A stretch of DNA of 64,000 nucleotides from positions 372,001 to 436,000 of the forward strand of contig NC_134028.1 of the NCBI RefSeq assembly GCF_964204645.1, in the 5' to 3' direction. Below the pieces are notes generated by a model. The model was not told where the DNA came from. It was given only the letters and a program-made list of their open reading frames with translations, and made no database searches. The DNA is from Tubulanus polymorphus. Lineage: Eukaryota; Nemertea; Palaeonemertea; Tubulaniformes; Tubulanidae. The position numbers were made by a program, and so were the translations under genes. Positions 1 to 12,600 of the stretch are shown piece after piece (within the stretch, counting starts at the first letter, position 1; each line of letters starts with the position of its first letter).

Positions 1-82
1 CAGGAGCATAAATAGCCAGAAAAATCTTAATCATTCCACCTATCTATTTGAAATCAGTTCAATACGCCTCAACACATCTTTT

Positions 83-184
83 CAGATTGAATCCATCATC
101 TTCAGAACCAAAAGCAGCCAGAAAATTCTGATTCTTTCCACCTATCTATTTGAAATCAGTTCAGTACACCCTAACCCATCAATT
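83..184 (+). repeat. Exemplar of monomer class A (102 bp)
   Basis: Class A starts CAGATTGAATCC or CAGATTGAGTCC, carries the core ATCATCTTCAGAACC, then AAAAGCAGCCAG (or AAAGGCAGCCAG) and CTGATTCTTTC, and ends in GTACACCCTAACCCATC. It precedes class B. In the open frame its centre reads RTKSSQKILIL or RTKGSQKILIL. Sub-variants with AAAGGC and AAAAGC are interspersed along the array. Confidence 0.93.
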
Positions 185-286
185 AAGATAGAATTCATCA
201 TCTTTAGGACCCTATTTAGCAAGAAAAATCTGTATCTTTCAGTCCATCTACTCGAAATCAGTTCAGTTTACCTTAACCTATCATTT
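185..286 (+). repeat. Exemplar of monomer class B (102 bp)
   Basis: Class B starts AAGATAGAATTC, with an EcoRI site GAATTC in most copies and GAACTC in a sub-variant. It continues through TTTAGGACCCTATTTTGC and CTGTATCTTTCAGTCC and ends CTTAACCTATCATTT. Centre of the open frame: RTLFCKKNLYL. Common sub-variants are TTTAGC for TTTTGC and CAACAAAAAT for CAAGAAAAAT. It is always followed by a class C head except at the array edge. Confidence 0.93.
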
Positions 287-388
287 CAGATCGAGTCCAT
301 CATCTTCAGGAGCATAAATAGCCAGAAAATTCTTAATCTTTCCACCTATCTATTTGAAATCAGTTCAATACGCCTTAGCCCATCTTTT
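287..388 (+). repeat. Exemplar of monomer class C (102 bp)
   Basis: Class C starts CAGATCGAGTCC, has CTTCAGGAGCATAAATAGCC and then CTTAATCTTTCC or CTGAATCTTTCC, and ends AATACGCCTTAACCCATC or AATACGCCTTAGCCCATC. Centre of the open frame: RSINSQKILNL. Class A normally follows. In variant C' the 3' third is of class A type (GTACACCCTAACCC) and class B follows directly, giving the 204-bp dimer. Confidence 0.93.
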
Positions 389-490
389 CAGATTGAGTCC
401 ATCATCTTCAGAACCAAAGGCAGCCAGAAAATTCTGATTCTTTCCACTTATCTATTTGAAATCAGTTCAGTTCACCCTAACCCATCAATT

Positions 491-694
491 AAGATAGAAT
501 TCATCATCTTTAGGACCCTATTTTGCAAGAAAAATCTGTATCTTTCAGTCCATCTGCTCGAAATCAGTTCAGTTTACCTTAACCTATCATTACAGATCGA
601 GTCCATCATCTTCAGGAGCATAAATAGCCAGAAAATTCTTAATCTTTCCACCTATCTATTTGAAATCAGTTCAGTACACCCTAACCCATCAATT
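491..694 (+). repeat. Higher-order dimer B-C', 204 bp (exemplar)
   Basis: Class B at 491 is followed by a C head at 593 whose tail is class A-like, and class B restarts at 695. This is a two-monomer unit lacking a separate A. It fits a C/A crossover in the shared segment CTATCTATTTGAAATCAG. Dimers are interspersed with trimers along the whole array. Confidence 0.88.
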
Positions 695-3550
695 AAGATA
701 GAATTCATCATCTTTAGGACCCTATTTTGCAAGAAAAATCTGTATCTTTCAGTCCATCTACTCGAAATCAGTTCAGTTTACCTTAACCTATCATTTCAGA
801 TCGAGTCCATCATCTTCAGGAGCATAAATAGCCAGAAAATTCTGAATCTTTCCACCTATCTATTTGAAATCAGTTCAATACGCCTTAACCCATCTTTTCA
901 GATTGAATCCATCATCTTCAGAACCAAAAGCAGCCAGAAAATTCTGATTCTTTCCACCTATCTATTTGAAATCAGTTCAGTTCACCCTAACCCATCAATT
1001 AAGATAGAATTCATCATCTTTAGGACCCTATTTTGCAAGAAAAATCTGTATCTTTCAGTCCATCTGCTCGAAATCAGTTCAGTTTACCTTAACCTATCAT
1101 TTCAGATCGAGTCCATCATCTTCAGGAGCATAAATAGCCAGAAAATTCTTAATCTTTCCACCTATCTATTTGAAATCAGTTCAGTACACCCTAACCCATC
1201 AATTAAGATAGAATTCATCAGCTTTAGGACCCTATTTTGCAAGAAAAATCTGTATCTTTCAGTCCATCTACTCGAAATCAGTTCAGTTTACCTTAACCTA
1301 TCATTTCAGATCGAGTCCATCATCTTCAGGAGCATAAATAGCCAGAAAATTCTTAATCTTTCCACCTATCTATTTGAAATCAGTTCAATACGCCTTAGCC
1401 CATCTTTTCAGATTGAGTCCATCATCTTCAGAACCAAAGGCAGCCAGAAAATTCTGATTCTTTCCACCTATCTATTTGAAATCAGTTCAGTACACCCTAA
1501 CCCATCAATTAAGATAGAATTCATCATCTTTAGGACCCTATTTTGTAAGAAAAATCTGTATCTTTCAGTCCATCTACTCGAAATCAGTTCAGTCTACCTA
1601 AACCTATCATTTCAGATCGAGTCCATCATCTTCAGGAGCATAAATAGCCAGAAAAATCTTAATCATTCCACCTATCTATTTGAAATCAGTTCAATACGCC
1701 TCAACACATCTTTTCAGATTGAATCCATCATCTTCAGAACCAAAAGCAGCCAGAAAATTCTGATTCTTTCAACCTATCTATTTGAAATCAGTTCAGTACA
1801 CCCTAACCCATCAATTAAGATAGAATTCATCATCTTTAGGACCCTATTTTGCAAGAAAAATCTGTATCTTTCAGTCCATCTACTCGAAATCAGTTCAGTT
1901 TACCTTAACCTATCATTTCAGATCGAGTCCATCATCTTCAGGAGCATAAATAGCCAGAAAATTCTTAATCTTTCCACCTATCTATTTGAAATCAGTTCAA
2001 TACGCCTTAGCCCATCTTTTCAGATTGAGTCCATCATCTTCAGAACCAAAGGCAGCCAGAAAATACTGATTCTTTCCACCTATCTATTTGAAATCAGTTC
2101 AGTACACCCTAACCCATCAATTAAGATAGAATTCATCATCTTTAGGACCCTATTTTGCAAGAAAAATCTGTATCTTTCAGTCCATCTACTCGAAATCAGT
2201 TCAGTCTACCTAAACCTATCATTTCAGATCGAGTCCATCATCTTCAGGAGCATAAATAGCCAGAAAAATCTTAATCATTCCACCTATCTATTTGAAATCA
2301 GTTCAATACGCCTTAACACATCTTTTCAGATTGAATCCATCATCTTCAGAACCAAAAGCAGCCAGAAAATTCTGATTCTTTCAACCTATCTATTTGAAAT
2401 CAGTTCAGTACACCCTAACCCATCAATTAAGATAGAATTCATCATCTTTAGGACCCTATTTAGCAAGAAAAATCTGTATCTTTCAGTCCATCTACTCGAA
2501 ATCAGTTCAGTTTACCTTAACCTATCATTTCAGATCGAGTCCATCATCTTCAGGAGCATAAATAGCCAGAAAATTCTTAATCTTTCCACCTATCTATTTG
2601 AACTCAGTTCAATACGCCTTAGCCCATCTTTTCAGATTGAGTCCATCATCTTCAGAACCAAAGGCAGCCAGAAAATTCTGATTCTTTCCACTTATCTATT
2701 TGAAATCAGTTCAGTTCACCCTAACCCATCAATTAAGATAGAATTCATCATCTTAAGGACCCTATTTTGCAAGAAAAATCTGTATCTTTCATCCCATCTA
2801 CTCGAAATCAGTTCAGTTTACCTTAACCTATCATTTCAGATCGAGTCCATCATCTTCAGGAGCATAAATAGCCAGAAAATTCTGAATCTTTCCACCTATC
2901 TATTTGAAATCAGTTCAATTCGCCTAAACCCATCATTTCAGATTGAATCCATCATCTTCAGAACCAAAAGCAGCCAGAAAATTCTGATTCTTTCAATCTA
3001 TCTATTTGAAATCAGTTCAGTACACCCTAACCCATCAATTAAGATAGAATTCATCATCTTTAGGACCCTATTTAGCAAGAAAAATCTGTATCTTTCAGTC
3101 CATCTACTCGAAATCAGTTCAGTCTACCTTAACATATCAATTCAGATCGAGTCCATCATCTTCAGGTGCATAAATAGCCAGAAAATTCTGAATCTTTCCA
3201 CCTATCTATTTGAAATCAGTTCAATTCGCCTAAACCCATCATTTCAGATTGAATCCATCATCTTCAGAACCAAAAGCAGCCAGAAAATTCTGATTCTTTC
3301 AACCTTTCTATTTGAAATCAGTTCAGTACACCCTATCCCATTAATTAAGATAGAATTCATCATCTTTAGGACCCTATTTTGCAACAAAAATCTGTATCTT
3401 TCATGCCATCTACTCGGAATCAATTCACTTTACCTTAACCTATCATTTCAGATCGAGTCCATCATCTTCAGGAGCATAAATAGCCAGAAAATTCTTAATC
3501 TTTCCACCTATCTATTTGAAATCAGTTCAATACGCCTTAACCCATCTTTT

Positions 3551-3652
3551 CAGATTGAATCAATCAACTTCAGAAGTATAAGTAGTCAGAAAATTCTGAA
3601 TCTTTCAACCAATCTATTAAACATCAGTTCAGTACACCCTAACCCAACAATT
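3551..3652 (+). repeat. Exemplar of rare monomer class D (A-position variant)
   Basis: Class D takes the A position but reads CAATCAACTTCAGAAGTATA, AGTAGTCAG or AGCAGTCAG, and CAACCAATCTATT. Further copies begin near 11914, 13036, 14260, 19661, 21803, 22415, 24047, 27917, 31992, 34644, 38514, 43095, 46563, 48196 and 51761. Their spacing follows the large blocks, so they serve as landmarks for block alignment. Confidence 0.85.
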
Positions 3653-6600
3653 AAGATAGAATTCATCATCTTTAGGACCCTATTTTGCAAGAAAAATCTG
3701 TATCTTTCAGTCCATCTACTCGAAATCAGTTCAGTTTACCTTAACCTATCATTTCAGATCGAGTCCATCATCTTCAGGAGCATAAATAGCCAGAAAATTC
3801 TTAATCTTTCCACCTATCTATTTGAAATCAGTTCAATACGCCTTAACCCATCTTTTCAGATTGAATCCATCATCTTCAGAACCAAAAGCAGCCAGAAAAT
3901 TCTGATTCTTTCCACCTATCTATTTGAAATCAGTTCAGTACACCCCAAACTATCAATTAAGATAGAATTCATCATCTTTAGGACCCTATTTTGCAACAAA
4001 AATCTGTATCTTTCAGTCCATCTACTCGAAATCAGTTCAGTTTACCTTAACCTATCATTTCAGATCGAGTCCATCATCTTCAGGAGCATAAATAGCCAGA
4101 AAATTCTTAATCTTTCCACCTATCTATTTGAAATCAGTTCAGTACACCCTAACCCATCAATTAAGATAGAACTCATCATCTTTAGGACCCTATTTTGCAA
4201 GAAAAATCTGTATCTTTCAGTCCATCTACTCGAAATCAGTTCAGTCTACCTTAACCTATCATTTCAGATCGAGTCCATCATCTTCAGGAGCATAAATAGC
4301 CAGAAAATTCTTAATCTTTCCACCTATCTATTTGAAATCAGTTCAATACGCCTTAGCCCATCTTTTCAGATTGAGTGCATCATCTTCAGAACCAAAAGCA
4401 GCCAGAAAATTCTTAATCTTTCAACCTATCTATTTGAAATCAGTTCAGTACACCCTAACCCATCAATTAAGATAGAATTCATCATCTTTAGGACCCTATT
4501 TTGAAAGAAAAATCTGTATCTTTCAGTCCATCTACTCGAAATCAGTTCAGTTTTCCTTACCTTATCATTTCAGATCGAGTCCATCATCTTCAGGAGCATA
4601 AATAGCCAGAAAATTCTTAACCTTTCCACCTATCTATTTGAAATCAGTTCAATGCGCCTTAACACATCTTTTCAGATTGAATCCATCATCTTCAGAACCA
4701 AAAGCAGCCAGAAAATTCTGATTCTTTCAACCTATCTATTAGAAATCAGTTCAGTACACCCTAACCCATCAATTAAGATAGAATTCATCATCTTTAGGAC
4801 CCTATTTTGCAAGAAAAATCTGTATCTTTCAGTCCATCTACTCGAAATCAGTTCAGTTTACCTTAACCTATCATTTCAGATCGAGTCCATCATCTTCAGG
4901 AGCATAAATAGCCAGAAAATTCTTAATCTTTCCACCTATCTATTTGAAATCAGTTCAATACGCCTTAGCCCATCTTTTCAGATTGAATCCATCATCTTCA
5001 GAACCAAAAGCAGCCAGAAAATTCTGATTCTTTAAACCTATCTATTTGAAATCAGTTCAGTACACCCTAACCCATCAATTAAGATAGAATTCATCATCTT
5101 TAGGACCCTATTTTGCAAGAAAAATCTGTATCTTTCAGTCCATCTACTCGAAATCAGTTCAGTCTACCTTAACCTATCATTTCAGATCGAGTCCATCATC
5201 TTCAGGAGCATAAATAGCCAGAAAAGTCTTAATCTATCCACCTATCTATTTGAAATCAGTTCAATACGCCTTAACACATCTTTTCAGATTGAATCCATCA
5301 TCTTCAGAACCAAAAGCAGCCAGAAAATTCTGATTCTTTCAACCTATCTATTTGAAATCAGTTCAGTACACCCTAACCCATCAATTAAGATAGAATTCAT
5401 CATCTTTAGGACCCTATTTTGCAAGAAAAATCTGTATCTTTCAGTCCATCTACTCGAAATCAGTTCAGTCTACCTAAACCTATCATTTCAGATCGAGTCC
5501 ATCATCTTCAGGAGCATAAATAGCCAGAAAAATCTTAATCATTCCACCTATCTATTTGAAATCAGTTCAATACGCCTCAACACATCTTTTCAGATTGAAT
5601 CCATCATCTTCAGAACCAAAAGCAGCCAGAAAATTCTGATTCTTTCAAACTATCTATTTGAAATCAGTTCAGTACACCCTAACCCATCAATTAAGATAGA
5701 ATTCATCATCTTTAGGACCCTATTTTGCAAGAAAAATCTGTATCTTTCAGTCCATCTACTCGAAATCAGTTCAGTTTACTTTAACCTATCATTTCAGATC
5801 GAGTCAATCATCTTCAGGAGCATAAATAGCCAGAAAATTCTTAATCTTTCCACCTATCTATTTGAAATCAGTTCAATACGCCTTAGCCCATCTTTTCAGA
5901 TTGAGTCCATCATCTTCAGAACCAAAGGCAGCCAGAAAATTCTGATTCTTTCCACCTATATATTTGAAATCAGTTCAGTACACCCTAACCCATCAATTAA
6001 GATAGAATTCATCATCTTTAGGACCCTATTTTGCAAGAAAAATCTGTATCTTTCAGTCCATCTACTCGAAATCAGTTCAGTCTACCTAAACCTATCATTT
6101 CAGATCGAGTCCATCATCTTCAGGAGCATAAATAGCCAGAAAAATCTTAATCATTCCACCTATCTATTTGAAATCAGTTCAATACGCCTTAACACATCTT
6201 TTCAGATTGAATCCATCATCTTCAGAACCAAAAGCAGCCAGAAAATTCTGATTCTTTCAACCTATCTATTTGAAATCAGTTCAGTACACCCTAACCCATC
6301 AATTAAGATAGAATTCATCATCTTTAGGACCCTATTTAGCAAGAAAAATCTGTATCTTTCAGTCCATCTACTCGAAATCAGTTCAGTTTACCTTGACCTA
6401 TCATTTCAGATCGAGTCCATCATCTTCAGGAGCATAAATAGCCAGAAAATTCTTAATCTTTCCACCTATCTATTTGAAATCAGTTCAATACGCCTTAGCC
6501 CATCTTTTCAGATTCAGTCCATCATCTTCAGAACCAAAGGCAGCCAGAAAATTCTGATTCTTTCCATCTATCTATTTGAAATCAGTTCAGTTCACCCTAA

Positions 6601-9600
6601 CCCATCAATTAAGATAGAATTCATCATCTTTAGGACCCTATTTTGCAAGAAAAATCTGTATCTTTCAGTCCATCTGCTCGAAATCAGTTCAGTTTACCTT
6701 AACCTATCATTTCAGATCGAGTCCATCATCTTCAGGAGCATAAATAGCCAGAAAATTCTTAATCTTTCCACCTATCTATTTGAAATCAGTTCAATACGCC
6801 TTAGCCCATCTTTTCAGATTGAGTCCATCATCTTCAGAACCAAAGGCAGCCAGAAAATTCTGATTCTTTCCACCTATCTATTTGAAATCAGTTCAGTACA
6901 CCCTAACCCATCAATTAAGATAGAATTCATCATCTTTAGGACCCTATTTTGCAAGAAAAATCTGTATCTTTCAGTCCATCTACTCGAAATCAGTTCAGTC
7001 TACCTAAACCTATCATTTCAGATCGAGTCCATCATCTTCAGGAGCATAAATAGCCAGAAAAATCTTAATCATTCCACCTATCTATTTGAAATCAGTTCAA
7101 TACGCCTCAACACATCTTTTCAGATTGAATCCATCATCTTCAGAACCAAAAGCAGCCAGAAAATTCTGATTCTTTCAACCTATCTATTTGAAATCAGTTC
7201 AATACGCCTTAACACATCTTTTAGATCGAGTCCATCATCTTCAGGAGCATAAATAGCCAGAAAATTCTTAATCTTTCCACCTATCTATTTGAAATCAGTT
7301 CAATACGCCTTAACACATCTTTTCAGATTGAATCCATCATCTTCAGAACCAAAAGCAGCCAGAAAATTCTGATTCTTTCAACCTATCTATTTGAAATCAG
7401 TTCAGTACACCCTAACCCATCAATTAAGATAGAATTCATCATCTTTAGGACCCTATTTTGCAAGAAAAATCTGTATCTTTCAGTCCATCTACTCGAAATC
7501 AGTTCAGTCTACCTTAACCTATCATTTCAGATCGAGTCCATCATCTTCAGGAGCATAAATAGCCAGAAAAGTCTTAATCTATCCACCTATCTATTTGAAA
7601 TCAGTTCAATACGCCTTAACCCATCTTTTCAGATTGAATCCATCATCTTCAGAACCAAAAGCAGCCAGAAAATTCTGATTCTTTCAACCTATCTATTTGA
7701 AATCAGTTCAGTACACCCCAACCCATCAATTAGGATAGAATTCATCATCTTTAGGACCCTATTTTGCAACAAAAATCTGTATCTTTCAGTCCATCTACTC
7801 GAAATCAGTTCAGTTTACCTTAACCTATCATTTCAGATCGAGTCCATCATCTTCAGGAGCATAAATAGCCAGAAAATTCTTAATCTTTCCACCTATCTAT
7901 TTGAAATCAGTTCAGTACACCCTAACCCATCAATTAAGATAGAACTCATCATCTTTAGGACCCTATTTTGCAAGAAAAATCTGTATCTTTCAGTCCATCT
8001 ACTCGAAATCAGTTCAGTCTACCTTAACCTATCATTTCAGATCGAGTCCATCATCTTCAGGAGCATAAATAGCCAGAAAATTCTTAATCTTTCCACCTAT
8101 CTATTTGAAATCAGTTCAATACGCCTTAGCCCATCTTTTCAGATTGAGTGCATCATCTTCAGAACCAAAGGCAGCCAGAAAATTCTGATTCTTTCCACCT
8201 ATCTATTTGAAATCAGTTCTGTACACCCTAACCCATCAATTAAGATAGAATTCATCATCTTTAGGACCCTATTTTGCAACAAAAATCTGTATCTTCCAGT
8301 CCATCTACTCGAAATCAGTTCAGTTTACCTTAACCTATCATTTAAGATCGAGTCCATCATCTTCAGGAGCATAAATAGCCAGAAAATTCTTAATCTTTCA
8401 ACCTATCTATTTGAAATCAGTTCAGTACACCCTAACCCATCAATTAAGATAGAACTCATCATCTTTAGGACCCTATTTTGCAACAAAAATCTGTATCTTT
8501 CAGTCCATCTACTCGAAATCAGTTCAGTTTACCTTAACCTATCATTTCAGATCGAGTCCATCATCTTCAGGAGCATAAATAGCCAGAAAATTCTTAACCT
8601 TTCCACCTATCTATTTGAAATCAGTTCAATACGCCTTAACACATCTTTTCAGATTGAATCCATCATCTTCAGAACCAAAAGCAGCCAGAAAATTCTGATT
8701 CTTTCAACCTATCTATTAGAAATCAGTTCAGTACACCCTAACCCATCAATTAAGATAGAATTCATCATCTTTAGGACCCTATTTTGCAAGAAAAATCTGT
8801 ATCTTTCAGTCCATCTACTCGAAATCAGTTCAGTTTACCTTAACCTATCATTTCAGATCGAGTCCATCATCTTCAGGAGCATAAATAGCCAGAAAATTCT
8901 TAATCTTTCCACCTATCTATTTGAAATCAGTTCAATACGCCTTAGCCCATCTTTTCAGATTGAATCCATCATCTTCAGAACCAAAAGCAGCCAGAAAATT
9001 CTGATTCTTTAAACCTATCTATTTGAAATCAGTTCAGTACACCCTAACCCATCAATTAAGATAGAATTCATCATCTTTAGGACCCTATTTTGCAAGAAAA
9101 ATCTGTATCTTTCAGTCCATCTACTCGAAATCAGTTCAGTCTACCTTAACCTATCATTTCAGATCGAGTCCATCATCTTCAGGAGCATAAATAGCCAGAA
9201 AAGTCTTAATCTATCCACCTATCTATTTGAAATCAGTTCAATACGCCTTAACACATCTTTTCAGATTGAATCCATCATCTTCAGAACCAAAAGCAGCCAG
9301 AAAATTCTGATTCTTTCAACCTATCTATTTGAAATCAGTTCAGTACACCCTAACCCATCAATTAAGATAGAATTCATCATCTTTAGGACCCTATTTTGCA
9401 AGAAAAATCTGTATCTTTCAGTCCATCTACTCGAAATCAGTTCAGTCTACCTAAACCTATCATTTCAGATCGAGTCCATCATCTTCAGGAGCATAAATAG
9501 CCAGAAAAGTCTTAATCTATCCACCTATCTATTTGAAATCAGTTCAATACGCCTTAACACATCTTTTCAGATTGAATCCATCATCTTCAGAACCAAAAGC

Positions 9601-12600
9601 AGCCAGAAAATTCTGATTCTTTCAACCTATCTATTTGAAATCAGTTCAGTACACCCTAACCCATCAATTAAGATAGAATTCATCATCTTTAGGACCCTAT
9701 TTAGCAAGAAAAATCTGTATCTTTCAGTCCATCTACTCGAAATCAGTTCAGTTTACCTTAACCTATCATTTCAGATCGAGTCCATCATCTTCAGGAGCAT
9801 AAATAGCCAGAAAATTCTTAATCTTTCCACCTATCTATTTGAAATCAGTTCAATACGCCTTAGCCCATCTTTTCAGATTGAGTCCATCATCTTCAGAACC
9901 AAAGGCAGCCAGAAAATTCTGATTCTTTCCACTTATCTATTTGAAATCAGTTCAGTTCACCCTAACCCATCAATTAAGATAGAATTAATCATCTTTAGGA
10001 CCCTATTTTGCAAGAAAAATCTGTATCTTTCAGTCCATCTACTCGAAATCAGTTCGGTTTTCCTTACCCTATCATTTCAGATCGAGTCCATCATCTTCAG
10101 GAGCATAAATAGCCAGAAAATTCTTAACCTTTCCACCTATCTATTTGAAATCAGTTCAATACGCCTTAACACATCTTTTCAGATTGAATCCATCATCTTC
10201 AGAACCAAAAGCAGCCAGAAAATTCTGATTCGTTCAACCTATCTATTTGAAATCAGTTCAGTACACCCTAACCCATCAATTAAGATAGAATTCATCATCT
10301 TTAGGACCCTATTTTGCAAGAAAAATCTGTATCTTTCAGTCCATCTACTCGAAATCAGTTCAGTTTACCTTAACCTATCATTTCAGATCGAGTCCATCAT
10401 CTTCAGGAGCATAAATAGCCAGAAAATTATTAATCTTTCCACCTATCTATTTGAAATCAGTTCAATACGCCTTAGCCCATCTTTTCAGATTGAGTCCATC
10501 ATCTTCAGAACCAAAGGCAGCCAGAAAATTCTGATTCTTTCCACCTATCTATTGAAAATCAGTTTAGTACACCCTAACCCAACAATTCAGATAGAATTCA
10601 TCATCTTTAGGACCCTATTTTGCAAGAAAATTCTGTATCTTTCAGTCCATCTACTCGAAATCAGTTCAGTTTACCTTAACCTATCATTTCAGATCGAGTC
10701 CATCATCTTCAGGAGCATAAATAGCCAGAAAATTCTGAATCTTTCCGCCTATCTATTTGAAATCAGTTCAATACGCCTTAGCCCATCTTTTCAGATAGAG
10801 TTCATCATCTTCAGAACCAAAGGCAGCCAGAAAATTCTGATTCTTTCCACCTATCTATTTGAAATCAGTTCAGTTCACCCTAACCCATCAATTAAGATAG
10901 AATTCATCATCTTTAGAGCCCTATTTTGAAAGAAAAATCTGTATCTTTCAGTCCATCTACTCGAAATCAGTTCAGTTTACCTTAACCTATCATTTCAGAT
11001 CGAGTCCATCATCTTCAGGAGCATAAATAGCCAGAAAATTCTCAATCTTTCCACCTATCTATTTGAAATCAGTTCAGTACACCCTAACCCATCAATTAAG
11101 ATAGAACTCATCTACTTTAGGACCCTATTTTGCAAGAAAAATCTGTATCTTTCAGTCCATCTACTCGAAATCAGTTCAGTCTACCTTAACCTATCATTTC
11201 AGATCGAGTCCATCATCTTCAGGAGCATAAATAGCCAGAAAATTCTGAATCTTTCCACCTATCTATTTGAAATCAGTTCAATTCGCCTAAACCCATCATT
11301 TCAGATTGAATCCATCATCTTCAGAACCAAAAGCAGCCAGAAAATTCTGATTCTTTCAATCTATCTATTTGAAATCAGTTCAGTACACCCTAACCCATCA
11401 ATTAAGATAGAATTCATCATCTTTAGGACCCTATTTAGCAAGAAAAATCTGTATCTTTCAGTCCATCTACTCGAAATCAGTTCAGTCAACCTTAACCTAT
11501 CATTTCAGATCGAGTCCATCATCTTCAGGAGCATAAATAGCCAGAAAATTCTGAATCTTTCCACCTATCTATTTTAAATCAGTTCAATTCGCCTAAACCC
11601 ATCATTTCAGATTGAATCCATCATCTTCAGAACCAAAAGCAGCCAGAAAATTCAGATTCTTTCAACCTATCTATTTGAAATCAGTTCAGTACACCCTATC
11701 CCATTAATTAAGATAGAATTCATCATCTTTAGGACCCTATTTTGCAACAAAAATCTGTATCTTTCATGCCATCTACTCGGAATCAATTCACTTTACCTTA
11801 ACCTATCATTTCAGATCGAGTCCATCATCTTCAGGAGCATAAATAGCCAGAAAATTCTTAATCTTTCCACCTATCTATTTGAAATCAGTTCAATACGCCT
11901 TAACCCATCTTTTCAGATTGAATCAATCAACTTCAGAAGTATAAGTAGTCAGAAAATTCTGAATCTTTCAACCAATCTATTAAACATCAGTTCAGTACAC
12001 CCTAACCCAACAATTAAGATAGAATTCATCATCTTTAGGACCCTATTTTGCAAGAAAAATCTGTATCTTTCAGTCCATCTACTCGAAATCAGTTCAGTTT
12101 ACCTTAACCTATCATTTCAGATCGAGTCCATCATCTTCAGGAGCATAAATAGCCAGAAAATTCTGAATCTTTCCACCTATCTATTTGAAATCAGTTCAAT
12201 ACGCCTTAACCCATCGTTTCAGATTGAATCCATCATCTTCAGAACCAAAAGCAGCCAGAAAATTCTGATTCTTTCCACCTATCTATTTGAAATCAGTTCA
12301 GTACACCCCAACCCATCATTTAAGATAGAATTCATCATCTTTAGGACCCTATTTTGCAAGAAAAATCTGTATCTTTCAGTCCATCTACTCGAAATCAGTT
12401 CAGTTTACCTTAACCTATCATTTCAGATCGAGTCCATCATCTTCAGGAGCATAAATAGCCAGAAAATTCTTAATCTTTCCACCTATCTATTTGAAATCAG
12501 TTCAGTACACCCTAACCCATCAATTAAGATAGAACTCATCATCTTTAGGACCCTATTTTGCAAGAAAAATCTGTATCTTTCAGTCCATCTACTCGAAATC

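Larger units (their letters stand above)
185..490 (+). repeat. Higher-order trimer B-C-A, 306 bp (exemplar)
   Basis: Class starts at 185 (B), 287 (C), 389 (A) and 491 (next B) are spaced exactly 102 bp. B-C-A is the dominant higher-order unit in the window. Neighbouring same-class copies 306 bp apart are far more alike than adjacent monomers, which defines a true higher-order repeat. Confidence 0.9.

Noticed and set aside
4652-5035. ORF with a real ATG inside the array
   Set aside because: The ATG comes from a single change (ATACGCC to ATGCGCC) in one monomer; the frame stops at TTTAAACC and has no other gene signals.
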